From: Gammaproteobacteria bacterium
GTDB taxonomy: Bacteria > Pseudomonadota > Gammaproteobacteria > UBA4575
Assembly: GCA_011523795.1 (NCBI GenBank)
Contig: WTFY01000002.1
Location: 214,308-278,307, forward strand
Length of the DNA: 64,000 nucleotides
Reading direction: 5' to 3'
In this document: one piece after another, positions 47,869-56,900 of the stretch
Position numbering within the stretch: the first letter of the stretch is position 1
How the letters are laid out: each line of letters opens with the position of its first letter
Notes under the pieces: model-generated
Databases searched by the model: none
What the model was told of the DNA's origin: nothing
The model's input: only the letters and a program-made list of their open reading frames with translations
Made by a program: the position numbers and the translations under genes

Positions 47869-50178
47869 TTGAGCAGACTTGCTTCCAGAACTTCCCCGTT
47901 GCCGGACCGGTTTGTCCGTGTTGTCCTGCATCACCGGTGGCTGGTTGTCATCCTGGCAATGCTGCTCGTGTTTCTCGCGGCAGGGGGTATCCGCCTGGTC
48001 GTGATCACGAGCGACTACCGAATGATGTTTGGCGAGAATAACCCGCAGCTTGCCGCATTTGATGCGCTTGAACGGGATTACGCGGCTTCCTACCGGGCAT
48101 TGATTGCGGTTGCACCCGCAGAGGGGTCGGTATTTACCCGCAGGGCACTGGGTGCAATGGAGGAATTGACGGAAGCGGCCTGGCATACGCCTTATTCCAC
48201 CCGAGTGGATTCGCTGACCAATTATTCCCACAGCGAGGCGCACGGAGACGAACTCGTCGTGGCGCCGCTTGTTGACGAGGCGCCCTCCATGGAGGAGGCC
48301 GATCTGGCACGGGCCAGGAAAATTGCGCTGGAATCGATCGATCTTGCAGGACGCTTGGTTTCCCGTGACGGGAAGGTGGGCGCGGTCGTCATCAGTTTTG
48401 CATTGCCCAAGGAAGCTGACATGGCCGTTCAGGAAGTTACCGATCACCTGGATGTCCTCATCGAGCAGGCCCGTGCAGGTCATCCCGACATGGCCTATTA
48501 CCTGATCGGCAATCCTTCCCTGGACCGCGCTTTTGCGGATGCGACCCGGGACGACTTCAAAAACCTCACGCCGTTCATGTTCCTCGTGATTGTGGCGGTC
48601 ATCATCGCATTCCTGCGTTCATTCTCCGGCACCGTGGCGGTGGTGATCCTTGCCCTGTGCGTGGTCGGTATCACGATGGGGGTTGCGGGCTGGCTGGGCA
48701 CCCTGTTCAGCCCTGTCAATGCCGGGGTGCCGATTATTGTCATGGCAATCAGCATTGCGCATTCGATTCACATCGTCACCAGTGCACTGCAGGGCCTGCG
48801 GGGCGGGCTGGACAAGCACGCGGCCATTACGGAGTCCTTTCGTATCAATGTCGTACCCATATTTCTCACTTCACTGACGACCATGATCGGATTTCTCAGC
48901 CTGAATGCCTCGGATTCGCCGCCGTTTCACGTCCTGGGGAATTTCGTGGCGCTCGGCGTGTTCAGTGCATTCGTTTATTCCCTGACCCTGTTTCCGGCGC
49001 TGCTTTCGATCCTGCCATTGCGGGCACCGCAGGTTAAGTCCGGTGGAAGTGACGTTTTCGATCGCTTTGCCGGTTTCGTCGTGGCCCGTTCGAGGCTGCT
49101 TCTTTGGCTTGTCACCCTGCTGGTACTGGTGCTGGCAGCCGGGATTCCCAGGATCGAGCTGACCGACAAGTGGGCGCATTATTTTGATGACCGGTACGAG
49201 TTCCGGCGCAGTGCGGACTTTATCTCCAAAAACCTGGCGGGTCTCGACATACTGGAATATTCCCTGGATTCCGGACTGAAGAGCGGCATCACCGATCCCG
49301 CTTATCTTCAGTCCATCGAAACGTTTGCCGGCTGGTATCGTCAGCAGCCTGAGGTGTCCCATGTGCGGGTCTTTTCAGACGTCATGAAGCGCCTGAACAG
49401 GAACATGCATGGCGATGACCCCGGGTATTACAGGCTGCCGGACGATCCGGAACTCGCCGCACAATACCTGCTCCTGTACGAGCTTTCGTTGCCGGAGGGC
49501 ATGGACCTGAATGACCTGATCAATTTTGACCGGTCGGCTACACGCATGACCGTGACGGCCCGTGGCGTATCAACACGGGAACTGCAGGACCTGGATGCGC
49601 GGGCACAGGAATGGCTCGAGCTCAACCTGCCGGGCTTCGTTGGCGAGGCATCAGGCCTGAGCATGCTCTTTGCCAAGCTTTCCCGGCGCAATATCGAAAG
49701 CATGCTCGGCAGCACGTTCATTGCCATGTGCCTGATTTCGCTGATCCTGATTCTGGTGTTCAGGAGTGTGAAAATCGGGCTGCTCAGCCTGGTGCCCAAT
49801 TTTGTACCGGTGGTGATGTGCTTCGGCCTGTGGGGCTACCTGTACGGGGAAGTGGGCCTGGCCGCCTCGGCGGTTACCGTCATCGCGTTTGGCATCATCG
49901 TGGACGATACGATCCATTTTCTCTACCGCTACGTGAAGTCCAGGCGTGAAGGCGGTCAGGCTCCCGGTGCCGTGCACACCGCATTCAACACCGTGGGCAA
50001 GGCGCTGAGTACCACGACGACCGTCCTGTCAGCAGGCTTCCTTGTACTTGCCATGTCCGGATTTTCAGGCAGCACGGCACTGGGGCTTCTCGTCACGATC
50101 ATCATTCTTTTTGCACTCGCGACCGACTTCCTGCTTCTCCCGGCGCTGCTGGTCACCATTGACCGGAAACGCCCATGA
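47869..50178 (+). CDS. MMPL/RND-superfamily exporter (COG1033 type)
   Basis: A 769-residue membrane protein with two repeated halves, each a periplasmic loop plus a six-segment sterol-sensing-like domain. The second half has the charged motif GIIVDDTIHFLYRY in its equivalent of segment 10. In the first half the matching motif reads AISIAHSIHIVTS, with histidine where the relay aspartate usually lies. Members export lipids, hopanoids or siderophores; the cargo here is unknown. It probably starts with TTG 47869. It sits between thiE and thiD on the opposite strand. Confidence 0.82.
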   Translation: MSRLASRTSPLPDRFVRVVLHHRWLVVILAMLLVFLAAGGIRLVVITSDYRMMFGENNPQLAAFDALERDYAASYRALIAVAPAEGSVFTRRALGAMEELTEAAWHTPYSTRVDSLTNYSHSEAHGDELVVAPLVDEAPSMEEADLARARKIALESIDLAGRLVSRDGKVGAVVISFALPKEADMAVQEVTDHLDVLIEQARAGHPDMAYYLIGNPSLDRAFADATRDDFKNLTPFMFLVIVAVIIAFLRSFSGTVAVVILALCVVGITMGVAGWLGTLFSPVNAGVPIIVMAISIAHSIHIVTSALQGLRGGLDKHAAITESFRINVVPIFLTSLTTMIGFLSLNASDSPPFHVLGNFVALGVFSAFVYSLTLFPALLSILPLRAPQVKSGGSDVFDRFAGFVVARSRLLLWLVTLLVLVLAAGIPRIELTDKWAHYFDDRYEFRRSADFISKNLAGLDILEYSLDSGLKSGITDPAYLQSIETFAGWYRQQPEVSHVRVFSDVMKRLNRNMHGDDPGYYRLPDDPELAAQYLLLYELSLPEGMDLNDLINFDRSATRMTVTARGVSTRELQDLDARAQEWLELNLPGFVGEASGLSMLFAKLSRRNIESMLGSTFIAMCLISLILILVFRSVKIGLLSLVPNFVPVVMCFGLWGYLYGEVGLAASAVTVIAFGIIVDDTIHFLYRYVKSRREGGQAPGAVHTAFNTVGKALSTTTTVLSAGFLVLAMSGFSGSTALGLLVTIIILFALATDFLLLPALLVTIDRKRP

Positions 50179-50204
50179 CCGTCCTCGCCGCATGCCGGGA
50201 CGGT
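50178..50204. terminator. Hairpin at the MMPL/thiD convergent junction
   Basis: ACCGTCC (50178-50184) and GGACGGT (50198-50204) give a perfect 7-bp stem with a 13-base loop between the two stop codons. No U-tract follows on either strand, so it is at best a weak bidirectional terminator. Confidence 0.3.
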
Positions 50205-50205
50205 G

Positions 50206-51000
50206 TTACCTGGCCCAGTGGAAGCGGTTCGGAATTTTCTGGCCCATGCCGAGCTGGTGGGCGGCATGCAGGCTTTTCCAGGTGAATTCTTGGGCCTGGT
50301 ACACGGCAGACACGACTTCATGGCCGTGCCCGATCAGCGCAGCGATCGCGGCGGCCAGTGTGCAACCGGAACCATGGTACTGTTCCGGCAGGCGCGGCCA
50401 CGCATGCGAGTTGAGGTTTCTGTGGTTCCCGAACAGGATGTTCTGCACTTCCCGGGAGTTTTCCTGGCCGTCGGTCAACAGCACGTAATGTGCGCCCTGC
50501 TCGAGCACTGCCATCGCACAGGCTTCCAGCGTATCGCCTTCCGGGGCGAGCATTCTCACTTCCCTGCAGTTGGGTGTCACGACGCTTGAAAGCGGCACCA
50601 AAAGAGCGCTGATGGCCTGCACCACGTTGTCCTCCGCGAGCACTTTGCCTCCGCCTGCCAGGAATACGGGGTCCAGGACTACAGGAATGTCCGGGTAGTC
50701 GACAAGCAGCGTGTGGATTGCGCGTGCAGCCTCCTCGCTGCCGACAAGCCCTATTTTTATGGCAGCAATGCTCATGTCTTCGAGTATAATCCGCGCCTGT
50801 TCTATGATCAGGTCTTCATCGACAGGTGACGCTTCCAGTACATTGATGGTATTTTGCACAGTCACTGAGGTGATGACCGGTGCGGTGTGGCAGCCCAGGC
50901 TGGAAATCGTTTCAATGTCAGCCTGTATGCCTGCCCCTCCAGTCGGGTCCGACCCCGAGATCGCCATGACCACTGGAACGGGTGAGGTAGTAGAACTCAT
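50206..51000 (-). CDS. thiD: Hydroxymethylpyrimidine/phosphomethylpyrimidine kinase
   Basis: A 264-residue ribokinase-fold kinase that phosphorylates HMP and HMP-phosphate for thiamine synthesis. The ATG at 51000 fits the family start ([20 protein letters not shown]); about 90 further in-frame residues upstream run antisense to the rubredoxin and are not real. The C-terminal catalytic motif is [13 protein letters not shown]. It diverges from the rubredoxin gene with 27 bp between start codons. Confidence 0.95.
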   Translation of the reverse strand: MSSTTSPVPVVMAISGSDPTGGAGIQADIETISSLGCHTAPVITSVTVQNTINVLEASPVDEDLIIEQARIILEDMSIAAIKIGLVGSEEAARAIHTLLVDYPDIPVVLDPVFLAGGGKVLAEDNVVQAISALLVPLSSVVTPNCREVRMLAPEGDTLEACAMAVLEQGAHYVLLTDGQENSREVQNILFGNHRNLNSHAWPRLPEQYHGSGCTLAAAIAALIGHGHEVVSAVYQAQEFTWKSLHAAHQLGMGQKIPNRFHWAR

Positions 51001-51027
51001 GAATTGCAAACAAGGAAATTCCTGAAC

Positions 51028-51201
51028 ATGCAGTATAAAACATATATGTGTGTCATATGCGGATGGATCTACAACGAGGCCGAAGGTGCGCCTGAAGAGG
51101 GTATTGCACCCGGAACACGATGGGAAGACATCCCGCTGAACTGGCAGTGTCCCGAGTGTGGAGCGGTGAAGGATGACTTCGAAATGGTCGCGCTCACCTA
51201 G
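51028..51201 (+). CDS. Rubredoxin
   Basis: A 57-residue iron protein. The Fe(SCys)4 site is complete: Cys8 and Cys11 (MCVICGWIY), Cys41 and Cys44 ([13 protein letters not shown]). It carries single electrons; the partner here is unknown. The ATG at 51028 has AAGGAA upstream. It converges on the class II aldolase gene with an 8-bp overlap and diverges from thiD. Rubredoxin next to thiD is known in other gammaproteobacteria. Confidence 0.93.
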   Translation: MQYKTYMCVICGWIYNEAEGAPEEGIAPGTRWEDIPLNWQCPECGAVKDDFEMVALT

Positions 51202-51757
51202 CTGCCGGACTGGCCTGCTTTCTGAGGCATGAAATTTTTGCGGAATGTTCAAGCGAGCAGGTCCACTTGTACGCAAGGTCCAGCGTTTTTCCGCAGGCGT
51301 AGACGCCGTGCCCCCGCGTGACGGTAATACGGTGCCGGCTCAGGGCCCGGGCGACGAGCCCAGGCGATTTTTCTGAATAATCCGTAAAAGGAATGGTGTG
51401 CACCGGTACGACCGGGAAATACAGCCTGCCCTCGAAATCTTCCGGGACAAAGTCCCTGCCATCCATGGTCATGGCGATGGTGTAGGGCCCGTGGCTGTGC
51501 AGCACGGCCTGCATCTCCGGGTTGCGCCTGTACACTTCGACATGCAGCCTTGCATCGAACGAGGCGTTTGCCCCGGCAACCCCCTTCAGGTCGCAGGCAA
51601 CGAGATCGCTTGCCTGCAGGGTATCCGCACAAGCCCCGGACGGAGTGATCCAGACCGTATCCCGGTCACGGAACGAGGCATTTCCGCTATGGGAATCGTT
51701 GTAGCCGAATTTTCGCAGCCAGGAATAATATTCAACCAGTTTCTCTTTCGTACACAT
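51194..51757 (-). CDS. Class II aldolase/adducin family protein
   Basis: A 187-residue zinc aldolase of the FucA/AraD/MtnB superfamily. The zinc ligands are the histidines in [10 protein letters not shown] and the later RGHGVYACG, with the general-acid glutamate in RLHVEVYRR; the N-terminal phosphate loop [12 protein letters not shown] and TPSGA are also present. Family members cleave or dehydrate sugar phosphates; fuculose phosphate, ribulose phosphate or 5-deoxyribulose phosphate are all possible. A GTG at 51763 is an alternative start. A PfkB kinase lies divergently next to it. Confidence 0.78.
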   Translation of the reverse strand: MCTKEKLVEYYSWLRKFGYNDSHSGNASFRDRDTVWITPSGACADTLQASDLVACDLKGVAGANASFDARLHVEVYRRNPEMQAVLHSHGPYTIAMTMDGRDFVPEDFEGRLYFPVVPVHTIPFTDYSEKSPGLVARALSRHRITVTRGHGVYACGKTLDLAYKWTCSLEHSAKISCLRKQASPAAR

Positions 51758-51874
51758 GCGCACAGGTATGGATTGGGTTCATGGCCGGCCGTCTCCGGCA
51801 CGGTTCCAGCAGAACGGGTTTTCTGATACATTCGACAGAGTGCCCATGAAACAAACTGTAAAAGGATTTTACCG

Positions 51875-52807
51875 GTGTCAGCCCTGATCTGCGGGTCTCT
51901 TGCCTACGATACCATCATGGTATTCCCGGGTCGATTCAAAGACCACATCCTGCCGGAGAAAGTGCATATCCTCAGCGTGTCCTTCATGGTGCCACAGATT
52001 CGCCGCGAATTTGGCGGCTGTGCAGGCAATATTGCATACAACCTGAACCTGCTGGGCGGCGAGGGCTTTATCATGGCTACTGCCGGCCAGGATTTTGACC
52101 AGTATTCGGACTGGATTGACCGGTGCGGGCTGAGCCAGAGATACATCAAGAAAATCGACGGTGAATTTACCGCGCAGGCATTTGTCACGACGGACCTGGA
52201 CGACAACCAGATTACCGCCTTTCATCCCGGGGCGATGAACTGTGCACATGAAATTGATGTGCCGGCCCGGGACGGCATCAGCCTTGCCATCATTTCTCCC
52301 GATGGCAAGGAAGGGATGATGCAGCATGCCAGGCAGTGCAGTGAGGCGGGGATTCCCTTCGTGTTTGACCCGGGCCAGGGCTTGCCCATGTTCAACGGCG
52401 AGGAACTGGCTTCGTTCGTCGAGCAGGCCAGCTACGTGTGTGTGAACGATTACGAGTCACAGCTTCTGCAGGAGCGTACCGGATTGAACACCAGGCAGAT
52501 TACCGAACGCGTCCAGGCGATGGTCGTGACCCGGGGCAGCGAGGGTTCAGTCATCCATACGCGAGACAGGAGCCTCGACATTCCGGCGGTCTGGTCCGGT
52601 TCCGTGCTGGACCCGACAGGATGCGGGGATGCCTATCGCGGGGGCCTGATCTTCGGATTGATGCATGGAATGGACTGGGAAGTCAGCGGGCGCATCGCGG
52701 CACTCATCAGCGCCATGAAAGTGGAACACCATGGCACGCAAAACCATGCGTTTACCCTGGAGGAATTCAAATCCCGGTTCAGGCAGGAGTTCGGTTATTC
52801 GTACTAG
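51875..52807 (+). CDS. PfkB-family carbohydrate/nucleoside kinase
   Basis: A 310-residue ribokinase-fold kinase. The substrate-side signature is GGCAGNIAYNLNLLGG and the ATP/anion-hole motif is DPTGCGDAYRGG, including the catalytic aspartate. This group is often labelled adenosine kinase or carbohydrate kinase in proteobacteria; the substrate cannot be told from sequence. The start is GTG at 51875 behind an AAGGA site. It converges on the HAD gene with 21 bp between the stops and diverges from the class II aldolase. Confidence 0.82.
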   Translation: MSALICGSLAYDTIMVFPGRFKDHILPEKVHILSVSFMVPQIRREFGGCAGNIAYNLNLLGGEGFIMATAGQDFDQYSDWIDRCGLSQRYIKKIDGEFTAQAFVTTDLDDNQITAFHPGAMNCAHEIDVPARDGISLAIISPDGKEGMMQHARQCSEAGIPFVFDPGQGLPMFNGEELASFVEQASYVCVNDYESQLLQERTGLNTRQITERVQAMVVTRGSEGSVIHTRDRSLDIPAVWSGSVLDPTGCGDAYRGGLIFGLMHGMDWEVSGRIAALISAMKVEHHGTQNHAFTLEEFKSRFRQEFGYSY

Positions 52808-52828
52808 GCGCCTTGGGCCGGTTCAGGC

Positions 52829-53482
52829 TCATTTCAGGCTCAGGCGTTTCCAGCCTTTCCTGATGGCATGTTCGGTAAGCTTCTCGTCAGCATCCACGGC
52901 GACCGGGTTGTCCACGGTCTCAAGGAGGGGCAGGTCAGTAAAGGAATCGGAGTAAAAGTAGCTGCCTTCCAGCGAGTGTGACCTGGATTCGGCCCATTGC
53001 CTGGCATGCGTGATCTTGCCTTTGCCAAAACAGGGTATACCCTGGATTTCGCCCGTGAACTCCCCCCGAATCCGGGCAGGTTCCGTCGCGATCAGTGTTT
53101 CAACCTGCAACAGGTCTTTTATGGGTTCCGTGATGAACCGGTTCGTGGAAGTGATGATCGCCGGGTGATGGCCGGCGTTACGATGCTGCCGGATGAGGCC
53201 GGGGGCCTGGGTCTTGATCATGGGCCGGATTCGGGTATCAATGAATGTTTCACGCCACTGGCACAGTTTTGAATACGGGTTTTCGGCGAGCGGTCGCAAG
53301 GCGAACCTGAGGTATTCCTGAATGTCCAGATTTCCGGCCAGGTACTCCCTGTAAAACCGCTCGTTCTCGGTTTCATAGGTCGTCACGTCCACCTTGCTGA
53401 TCGAGACAAGGTACGCCCCCCATTCGAAGTCACTGTCTCCGTCCAGCAGGGTTTGGTCCAGATCAAAGAATGCGATGGCCAT
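52829..53482 (-). CDS. HAD-IB family phosphatase (SerB/CicA-like)
   Basis: A 217-residue HAD hydrolase. Motif I is FFDLDQTLLDGDS (both aspartates), motif II IITSTNR, the lysine of motif III is in FGKGKITHARQW, and motif IV is YSDSFTDLPLLE. Relatives include phosphoserine phosphatase-like and CicA-type phosphatases. It follows HemJ, as does the orthologue beside argC in Pseudomonas. A TATACT hexamer about 27 bases upstream of the ATG may give it its own promoter. Confidence 0.85.
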   Translation of the reverse strand: MAIAFFDLDQTLLDGDSDFEWGAYLVSISKVDVTTYETENERFYREYLAGNLDIQEYLRFALRPLAENPYSKLCQWRETFIDTRIRPMIKTQAPGLIRQHRNAGHHPAIITSTNRFITEPIKDLLQVETLIATEPARIRGEFTGEIQGIPCFGKGKITHARQWAESRSHSLEGSYFYSDSFTDLPLLETVDNPVAVDADEKLTEHAIRKGWKRLSLK

Positions 53483-53549
53483 GGCAAGATTCGGATATGG
53501 GCAAGAGTATACGGGACTTCAGACTTTCAGTACTGGAAGTGAACCTGTA

Positions 53550-53969
53550 TCAGAACGGTTTGACGACCACAAGTATAACGATTGCAACCAGTGCCAGGAC
53601 AGGCGCCTCATTGAACCAGCGGTACCACACATGGGAACGGGAGTTCCTGCCCGCCCGGAAATCCAGGATGATTCGCCCGCACCAGGCGTGGTAGAGGACC
53701 AGCAGTCCGACCAGTACCAGCTTGCCTATCATCCAGTTCGAGAACAGGTAGCCAGGCAGCAGGTACAGCGCCCAGATTCCGGACAGGACAGCCAGTACCG
53801 CGCTGGGCGTCATGATTCCAAGGAAAAGCTTCCGTTCCATGACCTGGAACCGTTCGATGCCTTCACGGTCCTCTGCCATGGCATGGTAGACAAACAGGCG
53901 AGGCAGGTAGAACAGGCCGGCAAACCAGGTCGTGACAAAGATGATGTGAAAGGCCTTTATCCAGGGCAT
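53550..53969 (-). CDS. hemJ: HemJ-type protoporphyrinogen oxidase (UPF0093/CopD-like membrane protein)
   Basis: A 139-residue four-helix membrane protein. The N-terminus has the family signature: His8 in KAFHIIFVTTWFAGLFYLPRLF, Arg24, and VYH with His29. A conserved lysine occurs in IGKLVLVGLL. HemJ oxidises protoporphyrinogen IX in heme synthesis where HemG and HemY are lacking; the assignment rests on family resemblance. It begins 25 bp after the ClC gene and precedes the HAD gene. Confidence 0.82.
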   Translation of the reverse strand: MPWIKAFHIIFVTTWFAGLFYLPRLFVYHAMAEDREGIERFQVMERKLFLGIMTPSAVLAVLSGIWALYLLPGYLFSNWMIGKLVLVGLLVLYHAWCGRIILDFRAGRNSRSHVWYRWFNEAPVLALVAIVILVVVKPF

Positions 53970-53994
53970 GGTCGGACTTCTCCTGCGGGCGCGG

Positions 53995-55746
53995 TCATAC
54001 GGAATACAGGTTCTTGAAATGCTGGCGGGTCAGGACTCCGTAAATCCTTGTCGAGCCGGGTGCGGTGATGCCCCGGATGCACAATGCCTCCACGTTTTCC
54101 TGCTGAAACTGTTCGCGTGCCGAGTCGACGGCTGCGCGCAAGTCTATGAAGCCCACCTGCAGGCGCTTGGCGGGAATTTCCACAAGGTCAATGGTGGATG
54201 ATTCGGGGCTTTCGTTTTTCGCCATGAAGTTTGCCAGGTCTGTGACAGGCAGTATGACAGCGGGTGTGCTTTCCTCGATGACGATCCATTCTGTCCCGGG
54301 TTCAGTGAGACTGGCAGCCTGTTCGGAGGTAACCACCTGGGTGCTGCATTTCACGTTGCGGTTCATGATATTTGCCACGCCCACCCGCCTGAGCGCCTGA
54401 ACCATGGGGTTGTACCGGTAGTCCATCCCCCGCAGCCGCATCAGTGTCCGGTATATGGAGCGCTGGCCGAGCAACTGCCTGGTCGTCAGTTCGGCGGTGA
54501 CGATGGCCAGCATTCCGGGGAGAATCACGTTCGGGTTGCTGGTCAGTTCGAACACGGCCGTCAGGGCTGCGAGCGGTGCCTGCAGGGTCGCACCCATCAT
54601 GGCACCCATGCCGATCAGGGCATACATGCCCGGGGAGGAGGACAGCTCGGGGAATACCGGCTGTGCGAGCATCCCCATGATGCCGCCGAAGCATGCGCCA
54701 ATGAAAAACGTCGGACCGATCAGCCCTGCAGGCATGCCGAGACCGACACTGCAGGCTGTGGCCACCAGCTTGGCTCCAAAGATCATCAGCAACAGGGTCA
54801 ACCCGATATTGCTGTTCAGGACATTGCTGGAGGTGTCGTAGCCGAGGCCCATGATCTGTGGGGCAAACACCGCCAGGATGCCCGTGATGGACCCGGCAAG
54901 CAGGAGCCTCGTCCAGAACGGCATGTGTTGCCCCGCGCTGGCGGAAATCCTCGCCAGGTTGATAAAGGCAAATGCAACAAAACCGGTGGCCACCCCCAGC
55001 AGCATGACATAGGGCAGCTCCAGCAGCGTGGTGAGTGGAAAGCTCGGCACGGAAAATACGGCCCCGCCGCCGAACACCATGCGGGAAACCGCAGTGGCAC
55101 TTACTGCAGCCAGGGTGACAGGCAGGAAGCTTGCCAGCGTATATTCCATCATCACCACTTCAAGCGCAAAGATCACCCCGGCCAGCGGGGTGTTGAAGGA
55201 AGCGCCGATGCCTGCTGCCGTGCCGCATGCGACCAGGGTGCGGACCGTATTGTTGGGCAGGCCCAGGCGTTGTCCCAGCAAGCTGCCGGTGGCTGCGCCC
55301 AGATGGATGGAGGGTCCTTCCCGCCCGTGTGACTGTCCCGAAAGAATGGCCAGGGCGGCGCCTGCATACTGCATGATCAGGCCGCGCAGGGGCAGGTGGC
55401 CCTGTTTGTAGGTCAGCCGTTCCATCACGTGCAGCACGCCCACCGTATGTTCGCCCTTGGCCCAGATCCTGAATACGAGTGCGATCAGCAGGGCGCCGGC
55501 TACTGGCAATGCGATCCGCACGCTTACCGGCAGTCCCTCGTAGTTCCCGGGCAAACCGTCCGGGAGAGCCAGTCCCTGCACGGTTTCAATGAGAAGCCTG
55601 AATGAAACGATGACTAGGCCCGTCAGGAGCCCGGCAATCACGCTCAGGACCGCCAGCAGGGACAACGCATCCGGTCGTGAAGTTCGCAGGCGCAGGTCTT
55701 CGAGCGCACGCTGGATAAGGGCCTTGATCGGGGAATGCGGCTTCAT
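53995..55746 (-). CDS. ClC-family chloride channel/antiporter with C-terminal CBS-like region
   Basis: A 583-residue ClC protein. The gating glutamate is present in GREGPSIHLG (Glu143), a GLIGP motif matches the GxFxP loop, and the ion-binding tyrosine is likely in RSIYRTLM. However, the usual GSGIP serine motif is replaced by HTVGV (about residues 100-104), so central-site serine coordination is lost. Ten or more membrane helices (about 25-430) are followed by about 140 residues resembling a CBS pair. It is inserted between hemJ and argC, and is divergent from argC. Confidence 0.88.
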   Translation of the reverse strand: MKPHSPIKALIQRALEDLRLRTSRPDALSLLAVLSVIAGLLTGLVIVSFRLLIETVQGLALPDGLPGNYEGLPVSVRIALPVAGALLIALVFRIWAKGEHTVGVLHVMERLTYKQGHLPLRGLIMQYAGAALAILSGQSHGREGPSIHLGAATGSLLGQRLGLPNNTVRTLVACGTAAGIGASFNTPLAGVIFALEVVMMEYTLASFLPVTLAAVSATAVSRMVFGGGAVFSVPSFPLTTLLELPYVMLLGVATGFVAFAFINLARISASAGQHMPFWTRLLLAGSITGILAVFAPQIMGLGYDTSSNVLNSNIGLTLLLMIFGAKLVATACSVGLGMPAGLIGPTFFIGACFGGIMGMLAQPVFPELSSSPGMYALIGMGAMMGATLQAPLAALTAVFELTSNPNVILPGMLAIVTAELTTRQLLGQRSIYRTLMRLRGMDYRYNPMVQALRRVGVANIMNRNVKCSTQVVTSEQAASLTEPGTEWIVIEESTPAVILPVTDLANFMAKNESPESSTIDLVEIPAKRLQVGFIDLRAAVDSAREQFQQENVEALCIRGITAPGSTRIYGVLTRQHFKNLYSV

Positions 55747-55753
55747 AAACCGG

Positions 55754-55762
55754 ATTATGCCA
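55754..55762 (-). promoter_or_regulatory. Extended -10 element for the ClC gene
   Basis: On the minus strand TGG followed by CATAAT (hexamer 55754-55759) is seven bases from the ATG at 55746, so the predicted leader is about one base. No SD is present. Confidence 0.4.
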
Positions 55763-55784
55763 GAGCCGCCAGCAACTTATGCGT

Positions 55785-55812
55785 TTGGCTTGCACCATTA
55801 ATCTAGTATCAT
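55785..55812 (+). promoter_or_regulatory. Candidate promoter for argC
   Basis: TTGGCT (55785-55790) and TATCAT (55807-55812) are 16 bp apart, with the argC ATG 30 bp downstream. A second hexamer, TACAAT, lies at 55816-55821. No ARG-box was recognised. Confidence 0.4.
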
Positions 55813-55841
55813 GCCTACAATTTATTCACGGGGTCAAAGCG

Positions 55842-56873
55842 ATGATTTCAGTAGGGATTGTGGGCGGGACAGGGTATACCGGTGCAGAGCTCCTGCGCAT
55901 TCTCGTAGACCATCCCGAGGTCAGGATTCAGGCGGTCACTTCCCGCGGCGAAGCGGGAAAACCGGTCTCGGCCCTGTTTCCTAACCTGTCGCCCCGTCTG
56001 GGGCTGGATTTTATCCAGCCTGATCCGGCCGGACTCAAGAACTGCGAGTGCGTGTTTTTCGCTGCGCCGAATGGAACGGCCATGCACATGGTTCCCGAGC
56101 TGATTGAGGCAGGTGTCAAGGTGGTTGATCTCGCAGCAGACTTCCGGATCAGGGATGCGGCTGTCTGGGAATCCTGGTACAGGCAGGCGCATGCCTGCCC
56201 GGACCTGCTGCAGGCCGCGGTGTATGGATTGCCGGAATTGAACCGTGAACAGATTCACAGCGCCAGGCTGGTCGCGAATCCGGGCTGTTACCCGACTGCG
56301 GTGGTACTGGGAGTGTTGCCGCTGCTTGAGTCCGGGCTGCCTGAGCACGCGCACGTGATTGCGGATGCGAAGTCCGGAGTAAGCGGAGCCGGGCGAAATC
56401 CCAATGTGCATGCATTGTTCAGCGAGGCCGGGGAAAATTTCAGGGCATACAATGTCGGGGCACACCGCCACTGGCCCGAAATCAAACAGGTATTGCAGGG
56501 TGTTTGTGCGGCCGATGTGAACCTGACGTTCACGCCGCACCTCACGCCGATGGTGCGGGGGATCTTTGCCACGCTGTACGTCACCGGAACAGACCGTTCA
56601 CTGGACCTGCAGGCCGTCTATCAGGAGCGGTTCGCCGGCGAGCCGTTCGTGGAGGTCTTGAATCATGGTGCGATGCCTGAAACCAAGCATGTGAGAGGGT
56701 CAAATTTCTGCAGGCTGTCCGTGCAGCGCCCCTATGAGGGGGACACGGTCGTGATTTTGTCGGTGATCGACAACCTGGTGAAGGGAGCGGCCGGCCAGGC
56801 GGTGCAAAACATGAACATCATGTTCGGTCTCGACGAAGCCGTCGGGCTGATGCAGTCTGGCCTGTTTCCCTAG
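55842..56873 (+). CDS. argC: N-acetyl-gamma-glutamyl-phosphate reductase
   Basis: A 343-residue NADPH-dependent enzyme of arginine synthesis. The ATG 55842 gives [21 protein letters not shown], the nucleotide loop; 21 in-frame residues upstream are not conserved. The catalytic cysteine is Cys149 in ANPGCYPTA, and [10 protein letters not shown] and HRHWPEI are present. It opens the conserved run argC-coiled-coil protein-bactofilin-erpA. Confidence 0.96.
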   Translation: MISVGIVGGTGYTGAELLRILVDHPEVRIQAVTSRGEAGKPVSALFPNLSPRLGLDFIQPDPAGLKNCECVFFAAPNGTAMHMVPELIEAGVKVVDLAADFRIRDAAVWESWYRQAHACPDLLQAAVYGLPELNREQIHSARLVANPGCYPTAVVLGVLPLLESGLPEHAHVIADAKSGVSGAGRNPNVHALFSEAGENFRAYNVGAHRHWPEIKQVLQGVCAADVNLTFTPHLTPMVRGIFATLYVTGTDRSLDLQAVYQERFAGEPFVEVLNHGAMPETKHVRGSNFCRLSVQRPYEGDTVVILSVIDNLVKGAAGQAVQNMNIMFGLDEAVGLMQSGLFP

Positions 56874-56900
56874 TGCGGCACTGCCCGGGGTTTGCAGGAC

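Noticed and set aside
52822..52843. A tandem copy of TTCAGGCTCA
   Set aside because: It is only two copies at a convergent junction, partly inside the HAD coding end; too short to call a repeat element.
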